Shown here: piece by piece, positions 63,183-64,000 of the stretch
How positions within the stretch are numbered: position 1 is the first letter of the stretch
Layout of the letters: each line of letters starts with the position of its first letter
Assembly (NCBI RefSeq): GCF_024704835.1
Contig: NZ_JAMXBE010000004.1
Span: 310,001 to 374,000, forward strand
Direction of reading: 5' to 3'
From: Parapedobacter tibetensis
Lineage (GTDB): Bacteria > Bacteroidota > Bacteroidia > Sphingobacteriales > Sphingobacteriaceae
Length of the DNA stretch: 64,000 nucleotides
The notes under the pieces: generated by a model
The model's database searches: none
The model's input: only the letters and a program-made list of their open reading frames with translations
What the model was told of the DNA's origin: nothing
Made by a program: the position numbers and the translations under genes

Positions 63183-64000
63183 AGCTTGCGAAAGTTGAGT
63201 GCTCGATTGTATACGCCGTATAGCGCAACCACTGCAAAGCAAACAAGTGGTACGAGATAAGAAATATTGATACTGCCGTAGTGATCTGATATTAGTCCTT
63301 GGAAATAAGTCATTACAGCTCCGCCCAATATGGCCATAATCAAGCCCGACCCTCCTATCTTTCGATCCTCACCCAATCCTTCACTTGCCAACCCATAAAT
63401 GGTAGGGAACATCAGGCTCATACAAGCTGAAATGGCCACCAACGCATACACGCCCACATACGCTCCGCTAAAGGAAACGATGAATGTCAGCCCAATGGCT
63501 ATGACAGATAGGATGGTCAACAGATTATAGGGCTTCACATACTTCATGAGGCCTGTGGTGATGAATCGGAATACCGTGAATGCAACCAAGGCGGCGATGT
63601 AGTAATTTGACGCATTTTCTTCATCCAATTGGAGTTCCTGCATCACGTATCGGATGGTATATGACCACACCCCGATTTGCGCCCCTACGTAGAAAAACTG
63701 GGCCACTACGCCGAAAACATAGTTTTTGTTCCTCACGAGCCTAAGGAATGCCTGCCTCACATTTCCCCGGTCCGTGTCGGTGTCTGTTGGCATGCGCACC
63801 AACCTGATCATCAGCCATACCAACACCAGCACCACGGCCAACCCTACATATGCCTGCATCACCGCCGAAAGCTCAGCTGATTGTACTTGCTGTAGCGTCG
63901 CGCTATCCATGGTGGCCCGCTCATCGGAACCCGCGCGGTTTAGTGCGGAAAGAATAATAAACTTACTGATGATCACACCGGTAATGGAACCGATGGGATT
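63179..64000 (-). CDS. fucP: L-fucose:H+ symporter-like permease (5' end outside the window)
   Basis: The C-terminal 273 or so residues of an MFS sugar permease; the frame is open to the window edge. It reads NPIGSITGVIISKFIIL at the edge, then eight hydrophobic helices with VAQFFYVGAQIGVWSYT and LMFPTIYGLASEGLGEDRKIGGSG, typical of FucP. About 165 N-terminal residues are missing. It is the first visible gene of the deoxysugar operon, and its stop overlaps the mutarotase start. L-fucose is the likely substrate by family and neighbours. Confidence 0.88.
   Translation of the reverse strand, partial: NPIGSITGVIISKFIILSALNRAGSDERATMDSATLQQVQSAELSAVMQAYVGLAVVLVLVWLMIRLVRMPTDTDTDRGNVRQAFLRLVRNKNYVFGVVAQFFYVGAQIGVWSYTIRYVMQELQLDEENASNYYIAALVAFTVFRFITTGLMKYVKPYNLLTILSVIAIGLTFIVSFSGAYVGVYALVAISACMSLMFPTIYGLASEGLGEDRKIGGSGLIMAILGGAVMTYFQGLISDHYGSINISYLVPLVCFAVVALYGVYNRALNFRKL

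Noticed and set aside
1-64000. tRNA, rRNA, integrase or transposase genes that would explain the accessory island
   Set aside because: I looked through the gaps and protein set and found none that I could support.

Overview
The window looks like chromosomal DNA of a Bacteroidota bacterium, most probably Sphingobacteriaceae-like. The support is many promoters of the Bacteroidetes type (TTTG, about 19-23 bases, TAnnTTTG), a SusC/SusD pair, Bacteroidota gene neighbourhoods (nusB-DUF1573-yajC-ybbR-coaE, rplU-rpmA, rpsF-rpsR-rplI), a long NusB, many lipoproteins and a RemB-like outer-membrane barrel. All functional calls rest on reading the sequence; no database search was run.

Layout. 0.3-6 kb: a minus-strand housekeeping run (nusB, DUF1573 lipoprotein, yajC, ybbR, coaE, MBL-fold exonuclease) and a leucine-dehydrogenase-like gene. 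6-10.4 kb: an ABC exporter, rplU-rpmA (L27 has a long extra tail) and rpsF-rpsR-rplI. 10.5-20.2 kb: an accessory island. It holds an AAA-ATPase/PDDEXK gene preceded by a 63-bp tandem-repeat array, a decayed ParE-type toxin-antitoxin pair, a scrap of a second AAA-ATPase gene, a Fic protein with an operator-like repeat cluster, a secreted protein with a broken duplicate 3.7 kb away, a barrel protein plus an astacin-like protease, and other pseudogenes. 20.2-25.4 kb: an isolated susCD pair. 25.7-33.8 kb: folD, lepA, a GlxA-type regulator, an AMP-ligase and a secreted Gfo/Idh/MocA-like protein.

34.4-42.1 kb is the most interesting part. It is a tightly coupled minus-strand operon: HMG-CoA reductase, UbiA-type prenyltransferase, a rifampin-phosphotransferase-like PEP-utilising enzyme, a BtaA/DUF3419-like aminocarboxypropyl transferase, a dolichol/phytol-kinase-like membrane enzyme and a GNAT protein. 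Stops and starts touch or overlap at four of the five junctions. I infer an isoprenoid-lipid pathway, possibly with a homoserine-type head group; I do not know a described pathway with this gene set.

42.5-57.7 kb carries purM, a zinc-protease-like gene and rimK, an aromatic amino acid hydroxylase, lgt, an MFS exporter, aroQ, a RemB-like barrel, GH125, murI, an OmpA lipoprotein, a GH144-like enzyme and accA. 57.8-64 kb is an operon for non-phosphorylative L-fucose (or similar deoxysugar) breakdown: FucP-type permease (cut by the window edge), mutarotase, UxaA-type dehydratase, SDR, FAH-family hydrolase, lactonase and a second SDR. Together these would take the sugar to pyruvate and lactate. 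The last SDR has Asn where the catalytic Lys of its family normally lies; the leucine-dehydrogenase-like protein shows a similar change.

Three copies of a palindromic intergenic element (2.83, 26.0 and 49.1 kb) and short AT-rich repeats are scattered between genes. I saw no tRNA, rRNA, CRISPR array or recognisable insertion sequence.
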